From contig JAULSN010000009.1 in assembly GCA_033439765.1 (NCBI GenBank), positions 124,001-188,000 on the forward strand: a stretch of DNA of 64,000 nt, read 5' to 3'. Below the pieces are notes generated by a model, which did no database searches, was not told where the DNA came from, and worked only from the letters and a program-made list of their open reading frames with translations. The DNA is from Lasiosphaeria ovina. Taxonomy: Eukaryota; Ascomycota; Sordariomycetes; Sordariales; Lasiosphaeriaceae. This document shows positions 52,530 through 63,268 of this stretch, in pieces. The stretch's first letter is position 1; the number at the start of each line of letters is the position of its first letter. The position numbers and the translations under genes were made by a program.

Positions 52530-53295
52530 GTGTATTGGACTGCATGATCAACTGCAATAGAAGCAGTAGGGAAGGTATATCCGCCTGGGCAAGCTTTTTC
52601 CAACCGCTGTTTTCCGGATAGTCTTCGTTCAACGATTTAAGACGGATGGGGGGGGCCGATGTCCCAAGACTCACTCGTACGGAACGAAGATTGACTCGCT
52701 ACAAAAAGTAAACCTCGCAGTTTCATCTCCGAACCGCACAATCACCACCCACCTATAATACACGCAGCACCAAAAAAGAAAGGATGTCCTTCCCCTTCTC
52801 TCAAAAATCCCCGACGCCACGCCCTTCAAGAATGACTGTCCCGGAAGACAAGAAAAAAAGGTCGGTTTTGAGTCGTTCAGAGGACTGAGTGTTTGTCAGA
52901 TATCCCCAACCCCCCCGAAAGAAGCCAATAAAGTCAGTCAAGGGGGTGCTGCTTTCCCGACGGGAGCCACGCCGTGCAAGAAGCTGGGCCGAGCTCTCCA
53001 GATTGTTTTCTTTTTAGTATGCCCTCCACCCCCTGCCACCATTTCCTGACGCCATTGCAATGCAGATAACGACAAACGTGAATGTGATTCACGAACCCTG
53101 TTTGTTTCTCCTTACCCTCGTTGTCTCTCATTTCTCTTGAACACATTTCAGGGTATGATGGGTGACGAAAAGAAAAGAAAAAAGTCGTCCGTCTTTCCTT
53201 CGGCACGTTTAGGAGATGACCGATGCCTTGACCTGTACACCAGAGTCAGACAAGCTAAGAGGAAAACCCCCCATTTGAATAGAGCCGGGGCGCTT
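52530..53295. other. No recognisable gene
   Basis: Short frames only. Poly-G (52648-52653), poly-A and AAAGAAAAGAAAAAA text occur. Likely intergenic or 3' flank of the next minus-strand gene. Confidence 0.4.
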
Positions 53296-53299
53296 TGCA

Positions 53300-53737
53300 T
53301 CACTTACCAAAAAGTCCCACAGCATCATCCTTGTTATCGTGGATCATCTGGATGACCTGCAGGAGGTCTTCCTCAGAGAGCTTGACCAAGCCATCGGCCA
53401 TTTTCTCCACGTCAAACGTCTTCTTCTTTTTACCGCCGTCAGCCTTCTTGAGCTTTGCGCTCCTCATCCGAGGACATGAGGCAAACGTACTGCTCTTATC
53501 AAACGCATTGGCGGCATTATACCGCAGGTTATATGGGATCGTTGGGACCTCCAGTCCTGGGAGTTCGCCCAGTGTCTTGATGGCGCGGCGGAATATGAAG
53601 ACGCCCTTGATGCTGGCCTTGAGCGGTAGAGGCAGCTCCTGCTCGCCTGGGTGGATGTCGTCGAGCTTGGAGATCATCTCGGAGCTGGTCAGACTTGGGG
53701 GCCTCCTCGAAGGCTCGATGCCGAAAGAGAAGGCCAA
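53300..53737 (-). pseudogene. Fragment with NET/ANC1-like C-terminal motif
   Basis: A 145-codon frame opened by a non-ATG codon: LKASIKGVFIFRRAIKTLGE, EVPTIPYNLRYNAANAFDKS, KLKKADGGKKKKTFDVEKMA, DGLVKLSEEDLLQVIQMIHD, NKDDAVGLFG, then a good donor GTAAGT. The basic run followed by EGLxKLSEDDLLxVVQMIHD is the start of the ANC1-homology/NET domain of TAF14-type chromatin proteins, but the YEATS domain and the rest of the NET domain are absent. Upstream text (VTIPETLFDPALAGSLPPNL) is in another frame. A truncated exon is the safest description. Confidence 0.35.
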
Positions 53738-54148
53738 GGAGGAAGATTTGGTGGCAAAGAGCCAGCCAGAGCCGGGTCGAACAAGGTCTCAGGGATGGTC
53801 ACAGTCTTCCTAGTGCGGCATGAGCAAACGTCGAGAACACTGGGGTCTCCCCTAGCCAGGACACTTAGGTATCTTTAGTGCCGAGATATGTCTCGGTGAA
53901 CTCCAGCGCGAATTGTACCAGAGTCTGGTAGGGACCGCCGTTAAGGGCTCGGGCCAGCAAAACGCGGAGGTCTCCAAAGCGGAGGAGGAGGACAGGACCG
54001 ACTGAGGACGAGGGCCAGCCGGAACGAGCAGCAGGAGAAACAGGGCGCAGAGAATCCAGAGCTCGCCCAGGCAGAACGACTTTTTCGTAGTGCCCAACGT
54101 CTCCTCAACTTGCTGCTTCAGGGTATCGATCGTCATACACCTGGTCTT

Positions 54149-54388
54149 CTACATGGATGTCGTCGTAATTGTCTTCAAAGTCGTCAATGTCCGTCCGTCC
54201 GTCACGCTGGTCTCGGAGCCAGCATCGTCGGCCTCGACGGCCTCGACACGGAATACTTGGTCCTCGTCGGATGAAGGCACGTCGTCGGAATAGTCGGAAC
54301 CGTCCGAGTAGTTGTCGGAGTCGTCGGAACGGCGGCGACACGCCACCTTGGTGCGCTGAGGTGCCATCGCCGTGCGCTGAGGCGCCAT
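54149..54388 (-). CDS. Small acidic ORF with repeated MAPQRT start
   Basis: The ATG at 54388 opens MAPQRTAMAPQRTKVACRRR, then SDDSDNYSDGSDYSDDVPSS, DEDQVFRVEAVEADDAGSET and a stop at 54149. Just upstream MAPQRT occurs once more, partly, so an 18-bp unit is tandemly repeated over the start codon. Text continues in another frame (IDDFEDNYDDIHVEDQVYDD), suggesting a frameshift near 54180. Acidic, Asp/Ser-rich; family unknown. Confidence 0.35.
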   Translation of the reverse strand: MAPQRTAMAPQRTKVACRRRSDDSDNYSDGSDYSDDVPSSDEDQVFRVEAVEADDAGSETSVTDGRTLTTLKTITTTSM

Positions 54389-54389
54389 G

Positions 54390-55815
54390 TTCGTGCGCTT
54401 TCGAGCGATGCAGTCGGCGGCCCGACGACCGAAGGCAAGAGAAGGAAGGCAGTGTCGGATGCGGTACGATGGGCTGGGATGGGATGGGATGGGATGGAAT
54501 TCGCGTCGTTCCGAGAGGCAAGCAAAGCAGCGCCGGTGCAGCACAGGCGCTTCGCATTACCAGAGAGGCGCGGGCGCAGCCCTTTAAGTGTCGAGGTGGG
54601 AGCCATTTTTGACTGCCGCCCGTGAATCCAGGATCCAGGATCCAGGATCCAGGAATGATGGAGGAAATAGGATGCAGAAACGGGTCCAATTTTGGGGCCA
54701 CCGAGATGGCATGGTTGGGGTCGGTGGTTCCTGGCAGAGGTACCTGGCGGGGTATATGGAGGTACCTCGCAACGTCTGCGGCCGTGGCGCAGGAGGAGGG
54801 GGCAGGCTTAAGGCGGCACCGGATTTCTGGCCAATGTCCGTCCCACGGAAATGAATGGGCGGCAGAACCCACCAAAAGCAGCGGCACACTCGCGGGGACT
54901 GAAAACGTTAAGATCCTAATTATAGATATAGTTCTTGCTCCTCCAGGACGATCAAGTAAGACCCTGGTGTTGAGAAGAAGCGCAGGTTGCCCAACGTTTT
55001 ATTTTTGGGAAGAGGTGTAGATTGGGTTTTAAAATTTGGGCCTAGGTTGCAATTCTCCGACGGTGAATTCCCTGCCGCCTGGCTCTGTTTTCGTTTTCGT
55101 TTTCGTTTTCCCTCCTCCACGTAATACATCACAAACATGCTTAATTGCACTATTAACAAGCACAATTTCCGATATAAACCACCACCACTACACCCTCTTC
55201 TTATACTTGGAGGTGAAATCTATTGGAATCCCTATCTCCGAATCCTAGAGCCCTACCATCTCTTCTCCAAAACTTTTCCTTGGGAAGTTTATTTACTGGG
55301 TAGTAATATTTATCCTGCCCAAGTCCACGCCAACAAACATACAGTGATTAGGTTGCAGACTCGTTGGTAATAGAATGGAGGAGTTCACAAACGTAATCCC
55401 CCGAGGTCTTAAATTTGTTAATGACCTTAGGCTACTTTCCTGATATACGTCTCCAGGGGCACTAGATTCCCCCTCAAACGCCAAGTTCTTGCCCTGGATA
55501 CGGTAACATTAGGCCCCGCCCCTTCTCAACACTCCTCACCCTGCCGTCACTTTCACAATCACTTCACTTTAAGCTAGGTGGGGTACCTAGCTAGGGAGCA
55601 GCAAAACTGGGGCACGGGCCATGTGCAAAAGGCCTTTAAGCACTTCTCACGAGTCGCGCTCCTTCTGAACCTTTGTTCCTTATTCACCATTCACCCAACC
55701 ATTCAGCAGTCAGTCACTCGCGCACCGCTTGGACACGGCACTACAGGCCTGCGTGGTGACGCGTCGATATCGCGAGCATGTCGTCGCTTGCTAGGCATGC
55801 TTGAATTTTCCATTC
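54390..55815. other. No firm gene
   Basis: Repeats include GGGAT pentamers (54471-54497), GGATCCA units (54627-54652) and TTTTCG units (55087-55110). Open frames overlap in opposite strands without a domain match. Confidence 0.4.
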
Positions 55816-55819
55816 CATT

Positions 55820-55889
55820 GCATATATCTCCTCCTGCTAATTGACTCATTATTCGCATATATCTCCTCCTGCTAATTGACTCATTATTC
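55820..55889 (+). repeat. 35-bp tandem duplication
   Basis: GCATATATCTCCTCCTGCTA plus ATTGACTCATTATTC occurs at 55820-55854 and 55855-55889, followed by GCAGGGCCC. Each copy holds GCTAATTGAC and ends before GCA(G), so it looks like a duplicated intron 3' end (branch point and acceptor) just ahead of the BTB exon. Confidence 0.85.
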
Positions 55890-55916
55890 GCAGGGCCCTT
55901 GGCGACGCGACCGCAC

Positions 55917-56090
55917 CGTCACCATTTTCGTCGGTGTGGACCGGGTCAAACTCACGATGCACGAGAAGCTCATCTCAGAATCCAGCCCCTTCTTCAAGGC
56001 TGCCTTTCGGGGCGAGTCTGGCGAGGGAAATGGAGTCGTTGAACTCCCGGATGACGGAAACAAGACGTTTGAAGTTCCAGACCAAGCTGC
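55917..56090 (+). pseudogene. BTB/POZ domain fragment (copy 2), fused to the coiled-coil module
   Basis: VTIFVGVDRVKLTMHEKLIS, ESSPFFKAAFRGESGEGNGV and VELPDD match copy 1 at 46136. At about 56054 the sequence crosses into the GGAAACAAGACGTTTGAAGT tail of the coiled-coil module (also 42968 and 45696), where the second half of the BTB fold should be. The junction keeps the frame open for about 25 codons. Confidence 0.75.
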
Positions 56091-56673
56091 TGCTGCCGGG
56101 GCGGGGCGGCTGCCGCGGTCGCGGTCGCTGAGCTAGTTGGGCTGGGTTCGTCTGCTGAGCCATGCCGCTCTGCATGGCACTAATGCAGGCCGAGGCCGAG
56201 GCCGAGGCAGCAGCCATATGGTCTTACTTTAGATATTTAGGCTTCTCTTTGGGAGCCTAAAGGAGCAAAGAACCAGCCTCCCACTGATTGATCCATCGAG
56301 GCCCGAGGAAACCTTTAGGTCTAACCTTAACAACAGCCCCAAAAAGCTTGGTCATATATATATGTCTTCTCCAGGTCATTCTCTGCTTCGCTTTCTTTCT
56401 CACACTTACACTCTTTCTCACACTTACACATTACTAGTATCGCCTCGCCTCGCCTCGCATCGCCTCGCCTCCGCACGCACGTACTTCTAAGGAACAGCTC
56501 TTCAAGGTCTTCCACGCAATCAACACCGGTTAGTGTATATCCCCGCCGCCAGGTCTTCTTCCACGCAGGGCGCTAACGGCACCATCATCGTTTAGTACCA
56601 TCACCCAGGCTAGGCCATCACTTTTTACACCAAGACACTACAACTTTGAACAACCCTTCTCCGCCCGCCCGCC

Positions 56674-57488
56674 ATGAACAGGAACTGGAACGACCGGGCC
56701 GAGAAGGACATGCTTTTCACCATCCTGTCGGTCAAGAAGATTGGCACCATCAGCGCCGCAGAATGGGCCGCTATCGGCAGCCATATGCGCTCCATAGGCT
56801 ACGGCTTTACAAATGAAGGGTGTCGGTGAGTCTTCAATCACGGTCGAGTTGAGTCGGGCGACCTTACTAACCCGTATCTAGTCAACAATTCCGTCGGGCT
56901 TCTAATAAAATCGACCGGCCAGCCAACCCGCCCCTATCCGACCCGGGAAGGGTTCTTAATCCCACCGTGAACCCCATTATCCGCAGACGTGGCCGCGCCG
57001 GCCCCGATCGTACAAGGAAGCAAGGCAGCGCCGGCGCTCAGGGGGGCCAAGGCAGCAGCGCCTCCGCCTCCGCCTCCGCCTCCGCCTCCGCCTCCGCCTC
57101 CGCCTCCGCCTCCGCCTCCGCCTCCGCCTCCGCCTCCGCCTCCGCCTCCGCCTCCGCCTCCGCCTCCGCCTCGCCCGTCGTCCCCGGCTTTTCGGGGGTC
57201 CCCCACCACCACCACCAAGCCGCCCCCGTTGCGGACATGTACGGCCTGCCCGGCGCCCACCACCACCACCACCAAGCCGCCCCCGTTGCGGACATGTACG
57301 GCCTGCCCGGCGCCCACCACCACCACCAAGCCGCCCCCGTTGCTGACATGTACGGCCTGCCCGGCGCTAACGGCTTGCCGATGTCGATATCTGGCGGCGT
57401 TCTTGGCCATGTCTCTGGCCTCCTCCCGAGCTCTGGCGGCGATATACCCGTGGACCCCAGCCTCGAGGATTATTACGAGGACGAGTAA
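56674..57488 (+). CDS. SANT/Myb-like DNA-binding protein with Ala-Ser and His-rich repeats (252 aa)
   Basis: Exon 1 (56674-56825) and exon 2 (56882-57488) are joined by a 56-bp intron with a CTAAC branch site; phase matches (CG|T). Residues 4-62 (NWNDRAEKDMLFTILSVKKI...EWAAIGSHMRSIGYGFTNEGCRQQFRR) fit the SANT/Myb-like layout of many fungal proteins (W..ERxLLF..L, W..IA..M, T.xACRQHF), a three-helix fold that binds DNA or histone tails. A basic patch RRRGRAG follows, then an Ala-Ser dipeptide run coded by 18 CCTCCG hexamers, three HHHH(H)QAAPVADMYGLPGA repeats and an acidic end DPSLEDYYEDE. No lesion is visible. A partial inverted copy with only about three hexamers is at 41030-41240, so the tract has expanded here or shrunk there. 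Confidence 0.7.
57061..57168 (+). repeat. (CCTCCG)18 hexanucleotide tract
   Basis: Eighteen uninterrupted hexamers coding Ala-Ser in the gene frame. All three plus frames and the minus frames stay open across it, which creates spurious long ORFs (poly-Pro, poly-Gly). Confidence 0.95.
57204..57362 (+). repeat. About 54-bp in-gene tandem repeat, three copies
   Basis: Each unit codes HHHH(H)QAAPVADMYGLPGA. Copies differ mainly by one CAC codon. Confidence 0.9.
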
Positions 57489-58495
57489 CAAGCCGCCGCA
57501 AAGCGTCCCAGGCTCGACAACAATAGCCAGGACACATCTACGTGTCGCGCGCTCCATGATTGACTCTCGCATCATCGACATCAACTTCAACCCGATTTTC
57601 TTCCGAATCGACAACAACTCAAGCGTCGTCGGTCTGGGTAGTAGTCTGGACGGACTGGTTGAGCGCCGTGATTTCTTGCTTCAGCTTCAGCGTCTCTTGG
57701 TGCTGCTTGTTGCTTCCGCAGCTCCTCCTCCTCCTCCTCGGCCACCAGGGTGGCGAACTTTGGGGATTTCAGCACCCGCCACCGAAGCCCCCGCTGTAGT
57801 TGAGCCCGCGGTTGAGGCCAAGTCTGAGACGCCTGCTCCGGAAGATGGCTTTCACATGGCCCTCAGGGCAGCGAGAACCACCCAAAGACAGTCTACGTGA
57901 GCGTCGACTACGACCATACTATCGCTCAATGATGCGTGCAACTGCAACGCGTTCGGCAAGTTCGTTGGCCTCGGAGCGCGTAGCAGCCTCGGCGCAGGCG
58001 TGCGTGCGCGCGCGCGAACAAGGGTGTGGGTATCCAGTCACGAGATAAATACGTCAAGGCAGCCATGAAGGGCCGGGCGCAGACCGGGGACCCCTCGCCT
58101 ACTATATTCCGACCTTGCAGTCCTCGAGGTTCTTGGAAGACAACTCAAGCGTCGTCGGCCGCGTCGTCCTCGATGAAGAAGCACTTGACGGCCGTCCTAT
58201 AATGCATTTGGACGATACCTTTATGCATTCTCCTTTGTCTATACTAGCTTCTTTGGCAGTGCTTACCAGCTTCCTTGGTAGTGCTTTTCTCCATCTACTA
58301 CCCCAAGTGTCTGTCCTCTCTATCGACGCCGCCGCCCGACACCGAGATGGTACCAAGATGCCGGCTGATGCCCAGTGCATCTTCACCATTAGTGCCCATT
58401 GTTCCGGTCAAGCGCTCGATGAAGTAGCAGCACCCACCTACCCTTTCAAGGAGCGCGAAATCCGCGACTGGGGATGAGAGACGGCGGCGGCCGGT
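57489..58495 (+). other. Mosaic tail of shuffled modules
   Basis: Contains the IIDINFNPIF module (57571-57613), a minus-strand coiled-coil piece (FATLVAEEEEEELRKQQAAP, about 57700-57760), GCGCAGGCGTGCG text (57990-58022), GTGTGGGTATCCAGTCACGA (58023) and the HLDD.FMHSPLS..A module with an internal duplication of AGCTTCYTTGGYAGTGCTT (58199-58312). No intact gene. Confidence 0.6.
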
Positions 58496-58517
58496 ACAGC
58501 AGCTGTGCCGTCCCCGT

Positions 58518-58761
58518 CCCGTTGAGGTCAATAACGACAAGCATGGGCTGCGGCGGCACGGTATAGCAGCTGTGCCGTCCCGTTGAGGTCAATAACGACA
58601 AGCATGGGCTGCGGCGGCACGATACAGCAGCTGTGCCGTCCCGTTGAGGTCAATAACGACGAGCATGGGCTGCGGCGGCACGGTACAGCAGCTGTGCCGT
58701 CCCGTTGAGGTCAATAACGACAAGCATGGGCTGCGGCGGCACGGTACAGCAGCTGTGCCGT
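58518..58761 (+). repeat. 61-bp minisatellite, four copies
   Basis: Units start CCCGTTGAGGTCAATAACGA and contain CATGGGCTGCGGCGGCACG and GTACAGCAGCTGTGCCGT. Copies start at 58518, 58579, 58640 and 58701 with only single-base differences. Confidence 0.95.
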
Positions 58762-59181
58762 CCCCCCATATAGGGAAACAACGAAACCAAGTACCAAGCC
58801 TACGTACGGTACCAGACCGACTTCACCGGCTGGGTCTGGGAGATAGTGGCCTTGTTCTAACGGAACGCGGCTTCCAAAATACAAACACCACACCCTGCCC
58901 CTTCTCCCACGGTACAGGTACCGCCGGCCATAGTCAACATTCCTCTCCAGCCTCCGAGGGACGAGCCACGTCTACTATGAGGATCCGAGAGAGTTCCTCG
59001 CGGAGCCGGACCCGGAGATATCGATATCACAGCAACCACGAATAGACCCCGTCTCCACTTCCGCATCTATTCCCACCCCGGTCTCCATGTCTTCCCTGCC
59101 GCAACCTCGTCCGACTCTACCGTTATCCGAGATAGGATTAGTGGTTTTAGTCGTGTCCTCATACAGTCCTCATGCAAAGTT

Positions 59182-59975
59182 TTGAGACTCAAAGCGTCTA
59201 CTTCTCAAATGCCCGACGCCCGAGGAAAAGTTCGATATCTCGCCAGGCTCCCCGAGTATGAGCATGTTCGGCCTTACGTTGCCGCCATCCCCACCGGCGC
59301 CGATCTAGATGCCACCCCCTCTCGTTCTAACGCCTTTGACCGAATTCTCGGTCGCTCGCTCGTCCCAGCAAAGTCCATCATTAGGAGTAGGCCAGGGAAA
59401 CTTATTCACAAACAGGCTGGACTCTGGCTTGACGCGTTCAGCAATCGAATCGAGGATGGGATGAACACAGTATCAACTTTGCCGACATTCGGCCGCGCCT
59501 GGAGAGCTTCAAACTAGATGATGGGGGGGTGGTTCCAAGTAGCTCCGCACGTTTCCAAAATATATATATACCACACTGTCACAACGATTGACGAAGTTGA
59601 GGGTTACAAGAGGGAGGAGACGGAAGAGCTCTTGACTGAGCTGCTTGGCCGCCGAAAGAGTAATCAATTTGCTTCGACGAGTTCAGAGTACGTACGATAA
59701 GAGGACCCAAGCCCAAACCCAAACCCAAACCCCAGGGGTGCGAGATCAAATAGTTACTAACTGGATTTGCATATCACAGCTTCGAATAAACAAGAATTAC
59801 GACGCCAGCGGCAAGATCGATCTCGAGGACCCTCGGAAGAAGAAGAAGAGCACGGAACTAACTCGGGGCCATCCATCCATTCCAGGGGAAAACACCTACC
59901 CATCTGTCTCGGTAGCATACACCTGCTGCGTCTGTCAAGTACGACAGCGGCGTTTGTATGCACTTCTTATTTGTT
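59182..59975 (+). CDS. Hypothetical protein, possible multi-exon, unrecognised
   Basis: Open text in pieces: PDARGKVRYLARLPEYEHVR, NAFDRILGRSLVPAKSIIRS and KQAGLWLDAFSNRIEDGMNT (59200-59517); then KIYIYHTVTTIDEVEGYKRE and ETEELLTELLGRRKSNQFAS (59545-59690); then, after a likely 85-bp intron (GTACGT...CACAG, about 59692-59778), LRINKNYDASGKIDLEDPRK to a stop at 59975. The pieces are in different frames and the first ends in a stop, so either another intron lies near 59510-59545 or the gene is broken. No domain recognised. Confidence 0.3.
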
Positions 59976-60158
59976 AAAATAGCACTTGTTTCGACTGCCA
60001 TGACCAGGCTAGTTTGTCGTATGTTGTCCGAGGAATTACGATTTCACAGGCTAGGCTCGGCATTTAAATGTCCATGGCAATACGGACGGAGCCGCATCTG
60101 TGCGACAGTGGAAATTCTCATGGTGGTGGTGGTGATTCCGAGTGAGCTGAGTTCCGCA

Positions 60159-60194
<36 letters not shown>
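60159..60194 (+). repeat. (GTC)12 microsatellite
   Basis: Twelve perfect GTC units, preceded by GGTGGTGGT text at 60121-60133. Confidence 0.95.
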
Positions 60195-60195
<1 letters not shown>

Positions 60196-61219
60196 GCCTC
60201 TCTTCTTCGTTCGATGATGGATTGGTGGTGCGTTTCCTGTTGCGGTCCTCCTGGTCCTGGGACGGCGAGCATCATCTCCTCGCGGAGGGGGGCCGGGAGG
60301 AGAAAGAAGCCGGTTGCCGAAGGTCTTGTGGAAGGAGACTCTGATGTAGACGATTCAATATAAGGGTCCCTGTTCTTGGGCCTTGGTCCCGTTTCTGGTC
60401 CTCGTCTAGACTTTCCTCACATCCGACGTCCTCTGACACTAGATGGAGGCCTAGAGACATGCAAAGAGCTCGCAGTAACATTTGCTACTTAGCAATGTTT
60501 ACAATTTCTCGTGACTTTATCGAGAACAATTGGTTGATGGTCGATTTGTCGCATTCCAAGTCACATTTCATAGGCGAATGGTCTCGCTGCACAACCGGCT
60601 TGCTTTCCCTCATTGGCTCTCATGATTTTCCTACAGCAGGACCGTTGAGAGGCGGAGTGGTCGGCGACGCGAAGGAAGGCGCTTGGAGAGCATTACGTCT
60701 GCCTTGAGGCCAAAAACGGGCTCGATGTTAATTCACTGCCTGGACAGGCCGCGTAAGAAGCCGATTACGAATTCGGTCATGCAGGCTAGTTTCCCTTCAA
60801 GTGGCCAAAGCTGAGGTGACATTTCAGGGTTCATGGGGCACATGGTGCGAGTTCTATGTGGCTCACGAGGATTCTGTCGGTGCATCATCACACTGGATAC
60901 GGAATGGGTCCACCTTGTTGCCTGCCTCACCTGCGAGAGGAGAAGTGATGAGTGATGCAAGGGGAAATGCTCGGCAATGGCGGCAGTTGACGCAGGGAAT
61001 TGCGTTAGCCTGAGACTTGTGCTTCTCTGACAGTCAATGCAGCTCTAGAGAAACTCCTGCTTGCATTTCCGAGAGCGGTGCAAAATCTTCACGCTGCCGA
61101 CTTGCTACCTGCCAGGACGCGTCGTGGCACCCTCCGAAGCGACCTTCGAGGCTGTCACCGAAGGTGCATAAAAGGTCGCTAGCGATGCACGCTTTGTGTC
61201 AAAACAACGATGCAGGGAA

Positions 61220-61590
61220 TTCAGTCCGAACACTACTCGCCATAGCAGCACGATTCGACCTAGTCACAAAGGACATGGTCACTCTGCAAACCAAGCTCAG
61301 GCATGTTGATATTCATAACATAACCGGTTACTGGCTACGTCAGGCCGTCAACAGAAAGGAAATCCGCGTGGAACACATGTCCACCTCGTGCATGCATGCT
61401 GGCAGACGGACTCACGAGGGCCCTGGGCGCTGAACCTTTCAAGGTCTTCAGGGAGCAGGTTGGTGTCTTGTTGACATGACAACTCGGCTGGAAGGAAGGA
61501 TCACGAAGGACATCAGCGAGTCTGACATACAGGAGCTTCAGAGGCTGGTCGAGAAGATGGATTTTGATGAGCATGGAAGGTAATGCCTAG
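61220..61590 (+). pseudogene. Ty1/copia polyprotein 3' end (RNase H C-terminus)
   Basis: DLVTKDMVTLQTKLRHVDIH then YWLRQAVNRKEIRVEHMSTS fits the end of copia RNase H (KHIDxRxHFIRExVxxGxIxVxxVPT). The next frame continues MLADGLTRALGAEPFKVFRE with VGVL, the LADxLTKALP..xF signature that closes copia pol. A frameshift lies near 61395 and a stop near 61470. A short coding-like stretch RITKDISESDIQELQRLVEK ends at 61582. No LTR pair or reverse transcriptase is present, so only the 3' tail of an old element remains. Confidence 0.6.
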
Positions 61591-62039
61591 GGAGGGCAGG
61601 GTAACCTGCATAGGTGGCTTCTTTTGGTCTTGTTTTGATCCATGATAGCTATGCAGGCCGCTCTTCTGTCGATCTGTCCGACAACAGGCCATTGTTGTAC
61701 CCTAAAGTTGCCCTCAGCAATTTCCATGTTCGTGCGTGATCCTGAGCCGCTCCTGGGCTAGGGTGAGCTATGGGTGAGCCTAGCTTGCACAGCCGTGTGG
61801 CCCAATCTTGGACCCTCGACTAAAGTAGCCATCTGGAGAGTCTGTGCGTTCCTCCGTTTATGCTAACCATGGCGCATAGGGTGCGGCCACGTCGGCGATG
61901 ATGTTAGCCACAGGGTAGGATACTATTGGCATGCATTGCAGCCTGGGCGTTTGTTTGTATGTCACGGTGCTGGCGGTCGGTTGGCATCTCGTGCTATGAC
62001 TATGAAAAGTAGAGGTGAATATGGTGGTCCTGAATCTGA

Positions 62040-62345
62040 GCTTCTGTAAATGTGCCCAAAATTGGCATCATCCCAAAATTGGACCGGACCACGGGCGTAC
62101 ACTCGTGGGATAATATACGACACCCTAGCTCGGTCCATAGTATGATACATAGTATCCTGGCTCCAAAACCTGCCATGGTATTTAATATACCAGCACATAA
62201 TATATAGCATGGTACATAGTATACTAGCACTTATACATACCAGTCCATCATGTACCAGCCCAGAAAATACTACTACATGACATACCAGCATAGAATATAC
62301 TGGTACATGATATCCTAGCTCGAAGCATACTAGTATATATAACAC
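62040..62345. repeat. AT-rich degenerate tandem repeat
   Basis: Irregular units around CATACCAGCAYAGAATATAC and TGGTACATGATATCCTAGCTC. CCAAAATTGG palindromes at about 62052 and 62070 precede it. Confidence 0.65.
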
Positions 62346-63268
62346 GCTCCTCACAGACACCACCCCATGAGTGAGCGCAATACCGGCAGCCTACATGAAG
62401 ATGACCCCCCTTGCCCAGAGTGCGGAGCAAAAGAAGCGAGTTTCATCAGCCCATGTAGGAGTTGAAAAAAAGCCGAGGACGAGATATTTTCGCCGCAGAC
62501 GTCGCTGAAAAGAGAAAAAAATTAGTAGCTATCTATCATCGCGGTAATGGCCCCTTGCGTGATCACAGAAATTTATTCGTTATAATTTCTGAACCCCTGA
62601 GCGGCTGAGCCAGCCACCGACAGTTTTACCCAATGCAAACATGCTAACTATCCTTTGGGTTTAGGACGGTGCCTTGCCCGGCGGCATCTCTCCACTCCTT
62701 CCAATTGCTCTCGTCCATTCCCTGGCCTCCTCCACTGGCGCAGCATAAGCCGGATTGACCCCGTGTGATTTCATGTTTCGGGGCCTACCACCGATCATGT
62801 GGCCCTAATAGGACGGCCGGAGGACGCTTCGCACCATACTTGACGCACGAGCAAGAAGATCAGTGTGAGCAGAACGGGCGGCCATTCTCGTGTTGCTGTC
62901 TCTTTTTTAAAACATGGCGACGGGCGCCGCCGACCCTGCTCGACCGGGGTTGTGAGGGAAAAAGCGACTCATAAAAAAAGGGGAATTGCGAGACTTGCCT
63001 TCATCTTGGAAGTTTGAAGCCCCGACTGCTGCTGATTGGGGGGTTGAGAGGGGGGTGCTAGTGGTCGGTCGGAACCGCCAAGCTGCGGCTGAGGGTCGTC
63101 GGTATTATGTAGTGTAACCATGCTCTATATAAACAAACTACTGCATCTCGGCCATGTCCATCAATCTCTTGCGGACGCGCAGAGCCTTGTCGGGTTTTTC
63201 CGTGCAACATATTTTCCCTGATACCAGGTAATTAGAGCCATGTAGGCCTCATCAACACCGTCATCATC

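Noticed and set aside
56989..57900. 303-codon plus-strand ORF with a long poly-Pro run, and the 227-codon poly-Gly ORF on the other strand
   Set aside because: Both are out-of-frame readings of the CCTCCG tract inside the SANT/Myb-like gene, whose own frame and splice sites are coherent.
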